A stretch of 64,000 nt of DNA from positions 16,213 to 80,212 of the forward strand of contig NZ_AOIN01000096.1 in the NCBI RefSeq assembly GCF_000337135.1, in the 5' to 3' direction. The DNA comes from Natrialba chahannaoensis JCM 10990 (GTDB taxonomy: Archaea > Halobacteriota > Halobacteria > Halobacteriales > Natrialbaceae). The position numbers were made by a program, and so were the translations under genes. The notes below the pieces were generated by a model, which made no database searches, was not told the origin of the DNA, and saw only the letters and a list, made by a program, of their open reading frames with translations. This document shows, in pieces, positions 36,003 through 44,343 of the stretch (its first letter is position 1; the number at the start of each line of letters is the position of its first letter).

Positions 36003-36979
36003 CAGTACTGCCACCTCCGTTTGAGCCGGCGTCGAACGAGCATCGCGCCGAAGTTGAACAGCCAAACGATAACGAGCAGTATGAGTCCGACCAGAATGAG
36101 CGCGGACTGCGTCAGCGGCAGGCTCATCAGTTCGCCGAAGTCGTTGACGATCAGCGTCGGCAATGTTTCACCAGCGTCGAACGGATTGTCCGGAATCGCG
36201 GTCTGGCCGCCGATGAGCATCGCCGGCACGATGGTCGCGCCGAAGACGCGCCCGAAGCCGAGCAGAATAGCCGAGAAGATTCCCGGCCCCGCGGCTCGCA
36301 GGAGGACAGAGCGGATGGTTTCCCACTTCGTTGCACCCACGCCGAGCGACGATTCGCGAAGTTCGTCGGGCAGCGCCTCGAGTGACTCGACCGACAGCGA
36401 GATCATGAACGGCGTGACGATGATCGCCATCACCAGACTCACCGTCACGATACCAAGGCCGATGCTGTGTGCGCCAAGCGCCGGCGCGAGGTAGTCGCCG
36501 ACGAACGGGACGACGACGATCAGGCCGACGAGCCCGAAGATGACGCTCGGAATCGCCGCGAGCACGTCGATGAACGACGAGACGATCATCTTCGTCCGCC
36601 CCTCAGCGTACTCGGCGATGTAGATCGCCGCGAGGATCGCGATCGGCGTCCCCATCGCCATCGAGAGTACAGTCACGTAGATCGTGCCGACAATCGCCGG
36701 CAGGAAGCCGAACTCCTCCTGTGCGGGGTCCCAGTTCGAGGAGGTGACCATCTCCAGCAGGGAGTGTTCGGAGACGATCGGAATCGACTGCTGGACGAGC
36801 GTCAGGACGATGAGCCCAAACAGGGCAATCGCGAACAGGCCGGCACCGAGCAGCCAGTAGCTGCTCAGCCGTTCGATCGTCAGCCGCCACTCGAGTCGGT
36901 CCGAGCGAGCGTCGTCTGTGCTCGGTGGCGTCCCGGGAGTTCCATCCGTGCCCGCGCCGTGGTCCGTTGTCGAGGACAT
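36002..36979 (-). CDS. pstC: Phosphate ABC transporter permease PstC
   Basis: A 325-aa membrane protein with a hydrophilic N-terminus of about 35 residues, then six transmembrane segments. The PstC-type loops (SNWDPAQEEFGFLPAIVGTI and ESSLGVGATKWETIRSVLLR) are clear. It pairs with PstA in the membrane. Its start codon directly abuts the pstS stop, so translation of the operon is probably coupled. Confidence 0.93.
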   Translation of the reverse strand: MSSTTDHGAGTDGTPGTPPSTDDARSDRLEWRLTIERLSSYWLLGAGLFAIALFGLIVLTLVQQSIPIVSEHSLLEMVTSSNWDPAQEEFGFLPAIVGTIYVTVLSMAMGTPIAILAAIYIAEYAEGRTKMIVSSFIDVLAAIPSVIFGLVGLIVVVPFVGDYLAPALGAHSIGLGIVTVSLVMAIIVTPFMISLSVESLEALPDELRESSLGVGATKWETIRSVLLRAAGPGIFSAILLGFGRVFGATIVPAMLIGGQTAIPDNPFDAGETLPTLIVNDFGELMSLPLTQSALILVGLILLVIVWLFNFGAMLVRRRLKRRWQY

Positions 36980-38026
36980 CTAGCCCGTCACCTCGAACTC
37001 GAGTTCGTCGTGTCGGTCCGCGAGTCGCTCCCGTTCTTCTGCGAGCCGTTCGTCACTGATCGGGGCGTAGCCGTGGTCGCGGACGTACTCCTGGCCGTCC
37101 GTGAGCACCCACTTGGCGAACTCGGCGGCTTCGTCCTCGAACTCCTCGTTGGCCGCGATAAACATCTCACGGGCCGGCGGGGCGGGGTACATATCGTCCT
37201 CGACAGCCGTGAGGAACTCGTCGCGGTTGTCATAGAAGTCCTCCTCGGGCGAGAGCGTGCCGCTGCCGTCGAGATCGAGCGGCACTGGCCGAATGTTCAT
37301 CTCGAGGTCGCCCGTGTTGAAGTCGTAGACGTAGTTCAGATTGTTCAGTGAGATGCCGTGGGAGTCGTTGTTGATCGCCTGGGCGACCTGCTGGTCACCG
37401 TCGAAGTTCCCATCGGCGTAGTCCTCGAGTTCGTTCTCGGTGTGGGCGTCGTCCTCGCCACCGAGGAAGTTCCCCCACTGTTTGTAGGCTGCGGAGGAGT
37501 CAGACCGGCCGTAGACGTAGATCGGCTCGTCGACGTTCGCGTCGACCAGTTCGTTCCAGTTCGCGACCTCGTCAGTGAAGACGGACTCGAGTTGCTCGCG
37601 TGTCAGCCCGTGTTCGCGGAGCTCGTCGTAGACGGGGTTATTGACGTTGATGGTGCCGACGACGGTGTCGATGAGCATGGCCACGGCGAACAGGCCCTGC
37701 TCGAGTTCGGCCTCGTCAGGTTCGCGTCCCATCATCGCGATGTCGACCTGGTTGTTCAACACGTCGGAGACACCAACGCCGGTGCCACCGCCGGAGACAT
37801 CGATGTTGACGCCGGTCTCGGACCGGTACTCGTCGGCCCAGACCTGCATCATCGGAAGCGGGCCGACGCCCCCAGAGATGCGAATCGACGTACTACCGGA
37901 ATCAGCACCGGTGAGACAGCCCGCAAGGGCGAACGCCGACCCGACTCCGGCCGTCTTGAGCGCCGCTCGACGGGAAATGCCGCGTCGATCCGGTGGAGAC
38001 AGTTCTCGGTTGTCCGCACGTTCCAT
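36980..38026 (-). CDS. pstS: Phosphate-binding lipoprotein PstS
   Basis: A 348-aa solute-binding protein. The N-terminus has a twin-arginine signal (RRGISRRAALKTAG) and lipobox (ALAGC), so it is Tat-exported and lipid-anchored. The phosphate-binding fold shows SGGVGPLP near the start of the mature part, SGGGTGVGVSD, an IAMMGRE segment and VYGRSDSSAAY. These are the usual oxyanion-contact loops of PstS. It heads the pstSCAB operon. No phoU follows. I chose the ATG giving MERADNRELS, which places the signal properly. The gap upstream (38027-38321) holds no gene and should contain the phosphate-responsive promoter. Confidence 0.92.
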   Translation of the reverse strand: MERADNRELSPPDRRGISRRAALKTAGVGSAFALAGCLTGADSGSTSIRISGGVGPLPMMQVWADEYRSETGVNIDVSGGGTGVGVSDVLNNQVDIAMMGREPDEAELEQGLFAVAMLIDTVVGTINVNNPVYDELREHGLTREQLESVFTDEVANWNELVDANVDEPIYVYGRSDSSAAYKQWGNFLGGEDDAHTENELEDYADGNFDGDQQVAQAINNDSHGISLNNLNYVYDFNTGDLEMNIRPVPLDLDGSGTLSPEEDFYDNRDEFLTAVEDDMYPAPPAREMFIAANEEFEDEAAEFAKWVLTDGQEYVRDHGYAPISDERLAEERERLADRHDELEFEVTG

Positions 38027-38321
38027 AGTGCTGGTTCGTTGTCGGTACGCGCTTGAGTCGTTGTGCAACCCAGCAACACCTTGGTGAACAACCAGACCCC
38101 TGCAATCGTTTCCGCAGAATTTGGATGATATCACTGCTCACACATTCGCAGCCGTCGCGACAGCGGCTGGAACAGGTCCGCTGTGAGGTTAGCACAACGA
38201 TCTCTGACAGCGGGACGAGTCACAGACCGGATTGGCTATGAGCGGCCGTATCGTCGGCTTCTGTCCCCCTCGACAGTGTTCACCAGATGCGGAACGTATT
38301 GCCACCACTCTCGACAGCAAC

Positions 38322-39365
38322 TCAGGGGCCGGTCGCTGGCGTCGGCAACGCGACGGTCACTAGCAGGAGCGAGAGCGAACTCACCGCGAGCAGCGCCAGG
38401 AGGACGACGAGAGCAGGGGTGATGCCGGTCTGGCGTAGTTGCCGGATTCGAATTTTGGTTCCCAGTCCGACGAACGCGAGCAGGAACAGCCAGTTGTAAG
38501 CGTTCTCGATCGACGCCTGCTGGCCTGCCGAGAAGACACCGAGCGTCGAGAGCGCGGCCAGAGCGAGAAAGCCGAGGACGAACTTTGGAAATTCGACCCA
38601 GAGTGTGCCTAGCGTCGACCGGAGTGACCCAAAGAGGGAGGGACGGCCACCAGCTGCCGTCGTTCCCGTTTGCTCGCGGGCGTAGTAACTGGCGTAGGCG
38701 AGTACGACCACGCCGATCAGCGCGTTGCGTGCGAGTTTGGTAATCGTCGCCCACTGGCCCGCGAGTTCAGAGTGAGCGAATCCGACCGCGACGACAGGTC
38801 CCGTCGAGAACATGCTGAGGCCCGCCCAGATGCCGAACACCTGTCCCGAGAGCCCAAGCAGGTCGCCCACAAGCGGGTAGACGACGATCGTGAGCGCATC
38901 GAACAGGAGCACTGTCGCGGCCGCGTAAGCGACGTACTCCTCTCTGGCTCGAATGGCACCGGCGACGGCGACGACGGCCGAGACGCCACAGATGCCGCTG
39001 CCCGCCGCGAGCAGTGAGCCAAGTCGGTCGGCCAGGCCGAAGACGTATCGGGCAAGCAGTTCGACGAGCACCACCGTCGCCACGACGACGAGGCCGATCG
39101 CGAGCAGGACGAATCCACCCGCCTCACGCAGCGCACCGACCGAAATTGACGCGCCCATGAGCACGATTCCGGCACCGAGCCAGAGCTTGTGAGTCGCGAG
39201 TCCGGGCTCGAGGCGCGACGGAACGCCGACCGTATTCGCGAGCACAAATCCGAGCGCGATCGCGAGCAACAGGTGATTGCCGCCGATCGTGTCGGCGAAC
39301 AGTCGGGCAAGTACCGCGCCGAGGCAGAGTGCAGCGATTCCAAACAGTCGTGAAGCGCCAACCAT
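38322..39365 (-). CDS. YeiH-type (UPF0324) putative sulfate exporter family transporter
   Basis: A 347-aa membrane protein with about ten hydrophobic segments. Family motifs include GAVLARLFAD near the start, LWLGAGIVLMGASISVGAL (about 90-110), AAGSGICGVSAVVAVAGAI (about 145) and FSTGPVVAVGFAHS. UPF0324/YeiH proteins have been linked to sulfate or sulfonate export, but transport substrates are rarely proven. I chose the ATG giving MVGASRLFGI. It begins 8 bases after the stop of a 50-aa membrane ORF, so the two probably form one transcript. Confidence 0.82.
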   Translation of the reverse strand: MVGASRLFGIAALCLGAVLARLFADTIGGNHLLLAIALGFVLANTVGVPSRLEPGLATHKLWLGAGIVLMGASISVGALREAGGFVLLAIGLVVVATVVLVELLARYVFGLADRLGSLLAAGSGICGVSAVVAVAGAIRAREEYVAYAAATVLLFDALTIVVYPLVGDLLGLSGQVFGIWAGLSMFSTGPVVAVGFAHSELAGQWATITKLARNALIGVVVLAYASYYAREQTGTTAAGGRPSLFGSLRSTLGTLWVEFPKFVLGFLALAALSTLGVFSAGQQASIENAYNWLFLLAFVGLGTKIRIRQLRQTGITPALVVLLALLAVSSLSLLLVTVALPTPATGP

Positions 39366-39373
39366 TCCGTCCG

Positions 39374-39526
39374 CTACCAGCTCCAGACCCAGGGAATGTG
39401 CACGTCGAGCAGCGACACGAGCGCGACAACCGTCGCGCCGACCACGACGCTCTGCCAGTCCCGCTCGAGTGCGCTCCAGCGTGAACGCACTGCGGCGAGC
39501 GATGCCAGCCGAGACTCTCCGTTCAT
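39374..39526 (-). CDS. Small single-pass membrane protein upstream of the YeiH-type gene
   Basis: A 50-aa ORF: a basic-amphipathic N-terminus (MNGESRLASLAAVRSRWSAL), then one hydrophobic helix (SVVVGATVVALVSLL) and a short tail ending in VHIPWVWSW. It lies 8 bases before the transporter start on the same strand. That spacing and the clear helix suggest a real accessory or leader protein of the transporter. No homologue is known to me. Confidence 0.5.
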   Translation of the reverse strand: MNGESRLASLAAVRSRWSALERDWQSVVVGATVVALVSLLDVHIPWVWSW

Positions 39527-39747
39527 ACTTCGGTTCGGTTCGCTGGCACACTTAACGCTTGCCGATTCCGTCATTGATGTCGGAAATAGTTGCCACAACC
39601 TGTGACGAGACCGGTGGCGGGATGAGGTGCTGCATGTACGCATCGGCTGTTGTGATTCCACTCGACTTTGGCAACAGGGTGACAGCGAGTCGACGCTGCA
39701 GCGACGGCCCAGCGTCACTACACACCAACGCGGCTCCCTCCGACTCC

Positions 39748-42270
39748 CTATGACTCCCAGTCGAATTGCTTCGGGTCCCGCGCTGCAAGTGCCGTCCGCA
39801 CCGCAGCGACGTTCTCCGGCACGTCGTGCACCCGGATGAGATCCGCACCACGATCCGCCGCAAGCGCGCTCGCCGCAACCGTCGCGTCACGTCGCTCGTC
39901 CGGTCCCTGGCCGATGTGCGCGAACATCGACTTGTGTGAGTGGCCGACGAGCACCGGATAGCCGAGCGCACGGAACTCCCCGAGTCGATCCAGAATCTCG
40001 AACGACTCTGCCGCCGACTTCCCGAAGCCGATTCCCGGGTCGACGACGATTTTCCCCGGGTCGACGCCCGCCTTCTCGGCGAGCAACAGCCGCTCTGACA
40101 GTTGCTCGATCACGTCCTCGACGACGTCGTCGTAGGTCACCTCGCGGTCGGGATCGACGATTGAGTCGATGCTGTGCATCACGATCAGCCCCGCGTCGTG
40201 CTCGGCCGCGACGAAGCGCATTTCGGGATCCTCGAGTCCCGACACGTCGTTGATGATGTCCGCACCGGCCTCGAGTGCGGCCTCGGCGACGACCGCCTTT
40301 CGTGTGTCGATCGAGATGGCGACATCGAGGTCACTGATTCGCTCGATAACGGGGACAACACGCTCGATTTCTTCCTCGACCGGAACCGGCTCTGCGCCGG
40401 GACGGGTGGACTCCCCACCGATGTCGATCACGTCCACGTCGGCCGCGACCATCGCCTCCGCGCGCTCGACAGCGTCCTCGAGTGCATCGAACTCGCCGCC
40501 GTCGTGAAAGCTGTCGGGGGTGACGTTAAGGATGCCCATGACGGCGGTGCGGTCGGCCCAGGGTGGTGTCTCAGTGCTGGTGGGTGTGGGAGTAGCGGTG
40601 TCCGACGCTGGAGCCGCATTGGAGGTCGATTCGATACCCACGGTCTCACCAATCTCACGCGCAACCGTCTCGAGTCCGTCCTCGCGGTCGACGGTCGACA
40701 CTAGTTCCTCGAACTGCGCGAGCGTTCCCATCAACACGACATCGACGCGCTCGCCGTGATCGTCGTCCGCCCCCGAGACGACGCACTCGCCGCCGAGACG
40801 CACTAGCTCCGTCCGCAGTCGGTTCGCCTGCGACGACTGCAGGTTCGTCTTGACCACGCGGTGGAGCGCCTCACCGTCGAAGCGGTCGACATCGGCGTCG
40901 GAAACCTGTGCGGACTCGAGTGCATCCCGCGCGTCCGACCGGTCGCGGATTCGCTTGGTGATCCCGGTCGTCGTCCAGCGCGAGCGGGCCTCGGCGACTG
41001 CGAACAGCGAGCCCGTAACGAGGACACAGTCGTCGGGGCCGGCGTCGGCGAGCGCCTGCGAGAGCGCGTCCTGAACGTTCCGCGTCGTCTGCACCTGGGC
41101 TGTGCCGGCGTCATCGAAGACAGTCGCGAGCACGTCGCGGTCCTCGGCGCGGTCGAGGCCCGGCTCCGCCGTACGTACTGCGTCGGGTGTCGGCAGCGCC
41201 GCGGCCATCTCGCGGTGGTCCTTGTCGTGCATCGCACCGAAGACGAGGTGGAGGTCGTCGAACTCGTAGGTTCCGAGCGTGGCGGCGAGTTGTTCGCAGG
41301 CACCGGGGTTGTGCGCGCCGTCGAGGATGACGAGCGGTTCGGTCCCCATCACTTCGAAACGGCCCGGCCAGTGGGCGTTTCGCAGCCCGCGTGCGAGTTC
41401 GTCGACCGACACGTCGGCGACCTGTCGTGCGAGCGTGGCGGCGATGCCAGCATTCTCGGCCTGGTGAGTTCCCGGAAGCGGAATCTGCGTCGAGACGGAC
41501 CAGTCGTCGGCATCAATGGAGACGGCAGCTTCAGTGTGGTTTGCACGTCCGCCGTACTCGACGCGAACGTCTGGAGCAGTCGTCTCGTCGTCCGTTTTCT
41601 CTTCCTTCCCCCCACCCCTCGTTCCAACTGTAACGACCTCGCCTGCAACCTCGCGAATGGACTCGAGTACCGGTCCGGTGACGCCCGTGACGAGCGGTGC
41701 ATCCTCAGGCGCGACGTGGGCCTTGTCGCGGGCGATTTCGGCTTCCGTCTCGCCCAGAATTCCGGTGTGTTCGAGTGTTACGCTTGTTACCGCGCTCGCA
41801 ACGGGGTCGACGACACTGGTCGCGTCGTACCGGCCGCCGATGCCGACCTCGAGGACAGCCACGTCGACGTTCTCGCGGCCGAACTGCCACAGAGCCATCG
41901 CGGTCATCGCCTCGAAGAACGTCGGCGAGTCTCCGTCGGCGGCCTGCTCCGTCAGGTAGTCGTGGACCGATTCGACGTACGCACAGACGGCTGATCGGGG
42001 AATCTTGCGGCCGTCGACACGCACACGCTCGCGGAGGTCCTCCAGGTGTGGAGAGGTGTAGAGCCCGACCGAGAGTCCCGCCTCGCGAAGCGTCTGTTCG
42101 ACCATCCGTGCCGTACTGCCCTTCCCGTTCGAGCCGGCGACCTGCACGAACGCGACGTCCTCGTGTGGATCGTCGAGGGTTGCAAGTAGCTGCGCCGTCG
42201 ACGCCGTCCCCGGCTTCGGCCGAAAGCGCCGCAAGCCGAAGAGAACGTCCGCCGCCTCGTGATACTCCAT
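39748..42270 (-). CDS. folCP: Bifunctional folylpolyglutamate/dihydrofolate synthase - dihydropteroate synthase (FolCP)
   Basis: An 840-aa fusion. Residues about 1-440 are FolC, with the ATP loop GSNGKGST (46-53) and the region HTGILGETEAEIARDKAHV; it adds glutamate to dihydropteroate or folate. A middle segment (about 450-545) resembles neither catalytic core. A Thr/Pro/Ala-rich linker (about 555-572) leads to dihydropteroate synthase from M578, with NVTPDSFHDGG, DIGGESTRPGA, SIDTRK, NDVSG and GIGFGK. This gene fusion is described in haloarchaea (Haloferax volcanii). I chose the ATG giving MEYHEAADVL. Confidence 0.93.
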   Translation of the reverse strand: MEYHEAADVLFGLRRFRPKPGTASTAQLLATLDDPHEDVAFVQVAGSNGKGSTARMVEQTLREAGLSVGLYTSPHLEDLRERVRVDGRKIPRSAVCAYVESVHDYLTEQAADGDSPTFFEAMTAMALWQFGRENVDVAVLEVGIGGRYDATSVVDPVASAVTSVTLEHTGILGETEAEIARDKAHVAPEDAPLVTGVTGPVLESIREVAGEVVTVGTRGGGKEEKTDDETTAPDVRVEYGGRANHTEAAVSIDADDWSVSTQIPLPGTHQAENAGIAATLARQVADVSVDELARGLRNAHWPGRFEVMGTEPLVILDGAHNPGACEQLAATLGTYEFDDLHLVFGAMHDKDHREMAAALPTPDAVRTAEPGLDRAEDRDVLATVFDDAGTAQVQTTRNVQDALSQALADAGPDDCVLVTGSLFAVAEARSRWTTTGITKRIRDRSDARDALESAQVSDADVDRFDGEALHRVVKTNLQSSQANRLRTELVRLGGECVVSGADDDHGERVDVVLMGTLAQFEELVSTVDREDGLETVAREIGETVGIESTSNAAPASDTATPTPTSTETPPWADRTAVMGILNVTPDSFHDGGEFDALEDAVERAEAMVAADVDVIDIGGESTRPGAEPVPVEEEIERVVPVIERISDLDVAISIDTRKAVVAEAALEAGADIINDVSGLEDPEMRFVAAEHDAGLIVMHSIDSIVDPDREVTYDDVVEDVIEQLSERLLLAEKAGVDPGKIVVDPGIGFGKSAAESFEILDRLGEFRALGYPVLVGHSHKSMFAHIGQGPDERRDATVAASALAADRGADLIRVHDVPENVAAVRTALAARDPKQFDWES

Positions 42271-42355
42271 ATCCGAACCACAGAGCCAGTCCGCTTTAGG
42301 GTGTCGGACTCGGACCTGACTCGACCGACTGGACGCCGGTATCTCCATCGTTTCC

Positions 42356-43195
42356 TCACGCCGACTGGCGATCTACGAACTGACCACCGTCCCAGCCGCT
42401 GAGATTCGCGCGCAACCAGTACTCGACCACTGCGGTTGCGAGCAAAAGGAGCGCGTACGGGCCGAACAGAAGGATGTGGACGGGGCTGTCCGTGGTGACG
42501 AACACCTCGACCGCGAGCGCGTACGGAACCAGGGCGAACAGGGCAATCGGAACGACCAGCCCGCGCGAAAGCAACGCTACCAGCGGAACCGCGGCGACGG
42601 CAGTCGCGACGACGAAGACGACGAACACCAACACTGCCGCCGGCCGAATCCCCGCCCGGAGCACGAGCAGCGCCGTTGCGAGGCCGACGAGTCCGGCAGC
42701 GGTGGCGACGGTCCGACCGAGACCGCTCCGCGAGAGCGGAAGCGATGGCAGGTTTCGAAGTCGTCCGTCGCCGACACCGTACCCCCGTCGAAGTCCGAAC
42801 TCGACGAGCCCGGCCACGACGACCAGCGAGAGCCAGACGTACCACGTGTGGGCGTAACTCGAGACGTGCGTCGGGCCGTCGACGATCACGTAGCCACCCA
42901 GTTCGCCCCACTCGGGCAGCGGTGTCGTAAGTTCGAGGGACACTGTTCCCGCAAGAACAGCGAGAAAGCCAACGGCAGGAGTCAGTAAACGGGTATAGGA
43001 CGCGATGAACAGTGCAACGAACCCCAGCGTGAACCCTGCCAATGCGAGCACTGTGAGTTGCGTGGGAGAGTCGAGTACCGGATAGCTCCCACGGGCAAAG
43101 AGTGCCAGTACGCAGGTGACGTTCAGCAGGCCACCGGTAGCACCGACGGCGAGCGAGAGCAGGGATGGTCGTCGTGGTGAGTTTGCTGCTGTCAT
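42356..43195 (-). CDS. Hypothetical polytopic membrane protein
   Basis: A 279-aa protein with about eight hydrophobic segments. It has a short basic cytoplasmic loop (about 130-155, EFGLRRGYGVGDGRLRNLPSL) and a polar C-terminus. An extracellular-facing loop contains GPTHVSSYAHTWYVW. I recognise no transporter or enzyme motif. It is on the same strand as, and upstream of, folCP, with 85 bases between, so co-transcription is possible but not shown. Confidence 0.62.
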   Translation of the reverse strand: MTAANSPRRPSLLSLAVGATGGLLNVTCVLALFARGSYPVLDSPTQLTVLALAGFTLGFVALFIASYTRLLTPAVGFLAVLAGTVSLELTTPLPEWGELGGYVIVDGPTHVSSYAHTWYVWLSLVVVAGLVEFGLRRGYGVGDGRLRNLPSLPLSRSGLGRTVATAAGLVGLATALLVLRAGIRPAAVLVFVVFVVATAVAAVPLVALLSRGLVVPIALFALVPYALAVEVFVTTDSPVHILLFGPYALLLLATAVVEYWLRANLSGWDGGQFVDRQSA

Positions 43196-43269
43196 ACTGG
43201 GTCGCTTGTGGGTTCCCGCATGTACGTCGAAGCCGGGAGCAGTCTGGAACGAGACTGAAATGAGGACTG

Positions 43270-43316
43270 GATCGAACCCGAATCGAACTCGAACCGAATC
43301 CGCATCGAACCCAAAC
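43270..43316. repeat. Degenerate short tandem repeat
   Basis: The words TCGAACCCGAA, TCGAACTCGAA, CCGAATCCGCA and TCGAACCCAAA follow one another in the gap between the ABC ATPase stop and the membrane-protein start. This is an imperfect roughly 11-base repeat in non-coding DNA. It has no evident function. Confidence 0.5.
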
Positions 43317-43321
43317 CAAGG

Positions 43322-44140
43322 CTACTCAAGTTCGGCCTCTGCAGCCAGTCCCGCCGAGTCGTCGGCCGAGTCCTTCGTAATCTCGAGGAACGCATCTTCC
43401 AGACTGCGCGTCTCAGCTGTCTCGGCGCGGGATTTCAGCGTCTCGGGGTCGTCCTGGGCGACGAGTTCGCCGTCGTGGAGCACCCCGATCCGGTCGGCCA
43501 GGTCGTCGACAACCGAGAGGATGTGCGTCGAGAGGAAAATGGTCATCTCCTGGTCGGCCAGATCGGCAATCGTCTCGCGCATCGTCCGAGCCGCACGCGG
43601 GTCCAGACCGCTCGTTGGCTCGTCGAGAAAGGCGACTGCGGGTTCGTGGAGCACCGCCTGAATGACGCCCACCTTTTGGCGCATTCCCTTCGAATAATCC
43701 GCAATGCGCTTGTCCGCGTCGTCGGTGAGGTCGAACCGCTCGAGGAGGCTCTCGATTCGCGCGCTCGCTTGCTCGTCCGGCAGGTCCCGCAGACCGGCGG
43801 CGTACTCGAGTTGCTCGCGGCCCGAGAGTTCGTCGTAGATCGGCGGCTCCTCGGGGAGGTAGCCGATGTGGGGCGTGACGGACTCGCGGTCGGTGACGGG
43901 GAAACCGGCGACGTGGGCGGTACCCGACGTGGGCTGTGTCAACGTCGTCAGCATCCGCATCGTCGTGGTCTTGCCAGCGCCGTTGGGGCCGAGAAAGCCG
44001 TAGACAGTGCCGCGTTCGACTTCGATAGTCAAGCCGGAGACCGCGGTGGTCTCGCCGTACTGCTTCGTGAGGTCGTCCGTGACGATTGCGGGAGCTGTTT
44101 CGGGCGTCGTCGCCGGTTCAGAGGACGCATCGGGGGCCAT
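43322..44140 (-). CDS. ABC transporter ATP-binding protein (export type)
   Basis: A 272-aa ABC ATPase with Walker A GPNGAGKTT (about 52-60), a Q-loop region with GYLPEEPPIYDELSGREQLEY, the signature YSKGMRQKVG, Walker B AVAFLDEPTSGLDP and switch His (STHIL). The YLPEEP and YSKGM forms are typical of the CcmA/NatA/drug-export branch. Its likely permease is encoded divergently 203 bases away. The N-terminal 18 residues and the C-terminal 30 residues are acidic extensions. Confidence 0.88.
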   Translation of the reverse strand: MAPDASSEPATTPETAPAIVTDDLTKQYGETTAVSGLTIEVERGTVYGFLGPNGAGKTTTMRMLTTLTQPTSGTAHVAGFPVTDRESVTPHIGYLPEEPPIYDELSGREQLEYAAGLRDLPDEQASARIESLLERFDLTDDADKRIADYSKGMRQKVGVIQAVLHEPAVAFLDEPTSGLDPRAARTMRETIADLADQEMTIFLSTHILSVVDDLADRIGVLHDGELVAQDDPETLKSRAETAETRSLEDAFLEITKDSADDSAGLAAEAELE

Positions 44141-44343
44141 ACTGCTCGTTTCGCGTGCAGGGAGTTAAATTTGTGACATACTTATCAGGGTAGCGCAGTC
44201 TCGGCGGCTCACCCATCGTGAGAGGGAATGACAACAGTCCGAATTGTTTATGCCGCTCATCGTTCAACGGTCTGTATGGCCCTTCACGTCCCCGTTTCCA
44301 TCGGATTCTCGATGACATCTCCATCACGCTGGGGTGATCCCCG

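Noticed and set aside
34264-38026. A novel uptake system at the pst locus
   Set aside because: The four genes match PstS, PstC, PstA and PstB in order and motifs, so it is an ordinary phosphate importer, with only the PstB signature variation worth noting.
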